This document shows, piece by piece, positions 63,800-64,000 of a stretch of DNA of 64,000 bases (its first letter is position 1; each line of letters starts with the position of its first letter). This stretch comes from Candidula unifasciata. Lineage: Eukaryota; Mollusca; Gastropoda; Stylommatophora; Geomitridae. The stretch lies in NCBI GenBank assembly GCA_905116865.2, contig CAJHNH020000691.1, forward strand, positions 676,001-740,000. Direction: 5' to 3'. The translations under genes and the position numbers were made by a program. The notes under the pieces are model-generated. The model was not told the DNA's origin. It did not search any database and saw nothing but the letters and a program-made list of their open reading frames with translations.

Positions 63800-64000
63800 A
63801 GTCTCTGTGTGGGTTCCTGGGCCTTATTATGGGGAAAACAAGAATAGACTCCCTGCCTACCCAAAAGCATGGTGTAAGAGTCGACTAATTAAGAGCTTCC
63901 TTTAAAGTGGCAGTGCATCTGCCTGAGAGGCAGGGACCAACAGTCTGTATATAAATAAGTCAGATTTGTAAAATGGATGCACATGCAACATTCAGGTTCT
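63800..64000 (+). repeat. Dispersed repeat family D, runs off the window
   Basis: GTGTGGGTTCCTGGGCCTTA, AGACTCCCTGCCTACCCAAA, AGAGTCGACTAATTAAGAGC and CCAACAGTCTGTATATAAAT; the 3' end lies past 64000. Confidence 0.85.

Overview
The window is nuclear DNA of an animal. It holds split genes with GT-AG introns, an innate-immunity adaptor, a chromatin-remodelling subunit, many tRNA-headed SINEs, non-LTR retrotransposon tails, DNA transposons, minisatellites and very long G/C homopolymers. The two genes and the repeat style fit an invertebrate, most likely a mollusc. That placement is an inference; nothing here fixes the species.

Both host genes lie on the minus strand, head to tail. The first is MyD88: eight coding exons from the ATG at 21815 down to 5423. 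They encode a death domain (exons 1-2), an intermediate linker (exon 3), a TIR domain (exons 4-6) and a serine-rich tail (exons 7-8). All exon phases agree; the final stop exon is not settled. The second is SMARCC (BAF155/BAF170, Drosophila moira): fifteen well-supported coding exons from 63631 down to 38860 and a probable last exon at 36845-36909. They carry the SWIRM domain, the SANT domain, acidic linkers, the leucine-zipper region and a P/Q-rich tail. The start codon and N-terminal half lie beyond position 64000.

Layout: 1-5400 is non-genic, with a mariner remnant nested in an RNase-H LINE remnant. 5400-21.8 kb is MyD88 with minisatellite-rich introns. 21.8-36.8 kb is intergenic, with a complete 4.6-kb hAT element with 8-bp target duplications, LINE pieces including an intact RNase H reading frame, SINEs and MITEs. 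36.8-64 kb is SMARCC, whose largest intron carries a complete but non-coding 4.8-kb LTR retrotransposon (57383-62171).

The most unusual feature is that three exon borders in these two genes are continuous with an intronic minisatellite whose unit contains the splice site itself: the MyD88 exon 3 donor, the SMARCC SWIRM-exon donor and the SMARCC acceptor at 41587. Each gene therefore carries a series of decoy splice sites next to the real one, some of them mutated at the invariant base. No CRISPR array, operon or microbial system is present.
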